Positions 62,521 through 64,000 of a DNA stretch of 64,000 bases are shown piece by piece. The notes beneath the pieces are model-generated. The model saw only the letters and a program-made list of their open reading frames with translations. It had not been told where the DNA came from and made no database searches. A program made the position numbers and the translations under genes. This stretch comes from Anaerolineae bacterium (GTDB lineage: Bacteria; Chloroflexota; Anaerolineae; Promineifilales; Promineifilaceae): assembly GCA_023382655.1 (NCBI GenBank), contig JAHDWK010000009.1:6190-70189 (forward strand). The letters are read 5' to 3'. The stretch's first letter is position 1, and each line of letters starts with the position of its first letter.

Positions 62521-63321
62521 CTAATTCTGATGCACATGCAGCGTGCGGCTTAAAATATCATCCTGCTGCTCCCGAATTCTATCGCGTTCATTGCGGCGGC
62601 GATTTTTGCTCGCCTTCTTGTTGCGATTGCGGCTGCCTTTGCCGCTGTCATAATCATCACCAAGCGCCTGGCGCAGGGCAAACTCCATCGCCGACAACGC
62701 TTCTTCCTCTTCTTCCATCTCGTCGTATTCTTCCACCTGCGCTTCCATTCTGGCCGGGGCAGCCACAGCTTCCGGCTTTTCCAGCGTTGCCTTGATGCTC
62801 AGGTCAATACGCCGCTTGCGCCGGCTGAAGCCCAACACCTGCACCTGCACTTCTTCGCCAACGCGCACCGCTTCGCTGGGGTGTTTCACATAGTTGTGGT
62901 TCAGTTCGCTGATGTGAACCAGCCCTTCCCGCTCCGCGCCGATGTTGACAAAAGCGCCAAAATTCTCCAGCCGCGTAATCGTGCCGGTGTATACCTGGCC
63001 GATTTCCAGGTCATTCCAGTCTACGGCCAATGGCTGAATCATCGAGACCATGATCTGGTTACGGGCAGCATCCACCTTATCTACCCACACAGACACTTCT
63101 TGCCCCACGCTTAACACGTCAGCTACCCGATTGACATGTTCCTGCCCCAATTGCGAAATGTGGATAAGGGCATTGACGCCAACACCCAAATCAATAAACG
63201 CGCCATACAGTTCAATGCGCGTCACGATCCCGTTTAGTTTCATTTTGGGTTTCAGATCGTTGATGCTTTGGGGTTTAGAGGTTGGCGTATCCTCTTCTAT
63301 TGTTTGCATTTCTTCACTCAT
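62521..63321 (-). CDS. S1 RNA-binding domain protein
   Basis: 266 residues. Two S1 domains at about 26-95 (LNGIVTRIELYGAFIDLGVG, ALIHISQLG) and 107-177 (YTGTITRLENFGAFVNIGAE, GLVHISELN), then an acidic segment (EEYDEMEEEEEAL) and a basic C-terminal tail (SRNRNKKASKNRRRNERDR). Resembles short RpsA-like proteins that bind mRNA or the ribosome. AGGAGA precedes the ATG by 8 bp. Confidence 0.88.
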   Translation of the reverse strand: MSEEMQTIEEDTPTSKPQSINDLKPKMKLNGIVTRIELYGAFIDLGVGVNALIHISQLGQEHVNRVADVLSVGQEVSVWVDKVDAARNQIMVSMIQPLAVDWNDLEIGQVYTGTITRLENFGAFVNIGAEREGLVHISELNHNYVKHPSEAVRVGEEVQVQVLGFSRRKRRIDLSIKATLEKPEAVAAPARMEAQVEEYDEMEEEEEALSAMEFALRQALGDDYDSGKGSRNRNKKASKNRRRNERDRIREQQDDILSRTLHVHQN

Positions 63322-63549
63322 GACAAGATTCTCCTGACGCAGGGGTGATTTTGGTTCAGTCTGCGCCTTTCCATTTGGTAAGTTTGGTGACTACGGATGC
63401 TGGGGATGAAGCGATTGCTTTTTTAGCCAGATGTTGTCGTTGGTAATGCTCGTTGGGCCCCACACCTGTATGCAGACCAAAAAGCCAACGGCAATTATAA
63501 CAACAGCCTATGGCCTGTCAAACTGGACAAAAGAGCAAATTGGAGGAAA

Positions 63550-63585
63550 GAAAACGGCCGTACCCCTTCCGGTACGGCCGTTTTC
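63550..63585. terminator. Terminator built from two ACGGCCGT octamers
   Basis: GAAAACGGCCGTACC, loop CCTTCC, GGTACGGCCGTTTTC, followed by TTTTC on the plus strand and TTTCC on the minus strand. Follows the acyl-CoA ligase gene on the minus strand. Confidence 0.8.
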
Positions 63586-63607
63586 TTTTCCGCCACCGCA
63601 ATACGGT

Positions 63608-64000
63608 TTATTCCTTATACATGGACTCAATCTCGTCCGCAAAGTGCTCGTTGATGATGCGGCGTTTGATCTTGAGGGTTGGCGTCAATTCCCCATCTTC
63701 AATGGAAAAGTCACGCGGCAGCACCCGGAACTGGCGCACCTGCTCCACACGAGCAAATAGCGGATTGACTTTGGCGTCAATCTCTTTCTGGAGATGCTCA
63801 ATCACTTTGGCATTGTCGTGCAACGTTTGCCCTTCAATTCCGTTTGCCTGGGCAAAAGCGGTAGCTACATCCGGGTCTAATGTTAACAAGGCCGTGATGT
63901 AACGCCGCTGTTCACCAATGACAACCGCCTGCGACACCAGATCACACTGCTTTAAGGCCGCTTCAATGTTCTTCGGGGCAATGTTCTTGCCGCCCGACGT
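63608..64000 (-). CDS. AMP-dependent acyl-CoA ligase, C-terminal part (runs off window)
   Basis: 131 codons visible; the 5' part lies beyond 64000. Reads SGGKNIAPKNIEAALKQCDL, YITALLTLDPDVATAFA and the C-terminal DGELTPTLKIKRRIINEHFA, typical of long-chain fatty acyl-CoA synthetases (FACS). The catalytic Lys would be in TPTLKIKRR. Partial. Confidence 0.85.
   Translation of the reverse strand, partial: TSGGKNIAPKNIEAALKQCDLVSQAVVIGEQRRYITALLTLDPDVATAFAQANGIEGQTLHDNAKVIEHLQKEIDAKVNPLFARVEQVRQFRVLPRDFSIEDGELTPTLKIKRRIINEHFADEIESMYKE

Overview
The window looks like a Gram-negative-free-living-type, moderately high-GC bacterial chromosome segment, most likely from Chloroflexota (Anaerolineae-like). 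This is inferred from a BTAD/NB-ARC/TPR regulator, a NuoCD fusion, a dense load of sugar and peptide ABC importers with 'LLLAACGGG' lipoboxes, and short tandem-repeat hairpins between genes; no rRNA or other phylogenetic marker is present. No tRNA, rRNA, CRISPR array, transposase or phage gene was recognised.

Layout. 59-9080: housekeeping genes (pcm, uvrC, a DUF3267 protease-like protein, an alpha/beta hydrolase), then a minus-strand set of fused aconitase X, a CPA2 antiporter and a PII-like protein, then MscS. 9207-10198: an orphan HigA antitoxin beside a broken higB, and a HEAT-repeat protein. 10267-18287: a large SARP/AfsR-like regulator divergent from two FAD monooxygenase-like enzymes and an acyl-CoA ligase, a possible small specialised-metabolism locus. 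18345-20041: two membrane proteins. 20269-26192: a complete Dpp/Opp-type ABC importer. 27407-49288: a 22-kb catabolic island led by a GntR/FCD regulator, with a sugar ABC importer that has two different ATPases, three TIM-barrel isomerase/epimerases, two Gfo/Idh/MocA dehydrogenases, two Tm-1-like proteins, a PEP-hydrolase-like barrel, a creatininase-family hydrolase, a GlcD-like flavoprotein with an Fe-S partner, cupin, VOC, TSUP exporter and ThuA. 49336-52680 (minus): a secreted lipase-like protein and a tRNA-queuosine mannosyltransferase homologue. 52851-58623: iscX-like, nuoB, nuoCD, nuoI, mrp and ricT/PSP1, a respiratory and Fe-S assembly set. 58708-60848: an HD-domain gene whose 3' end is duplicated on the far side of a VapBC-like pair. 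61245-64000: moeA, an S1-domain protein and a truncated acyl-CoA ligase.

The most unusual feature is the DNA itself. (1) The palindromic octamer ACGGCCGT occurs about 110 times by eye in 64 kb, against an expectation of one or two; at 52855-52862 removing one copy exactly restores the reading frame from an ATG into iscX. (2) Many intergenic gaps hold short hairpins made of degenerate 7- or 8-bp tandem units on one arm and their complement on the other. At least a dozen families are present. Some lie inside genes and are translated as interdomain linkers or C-terminal tails, and several directly abut start codons.

The catabolic island probably imports a sugar, polyol or sugar acid, oxidises it to a keto intermediate with the Gfo/Idh/MocA or flavin enzymes, rearranges it with the epimerases and opens it hydrolytically. 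The substrate cannot be read from the sequence.
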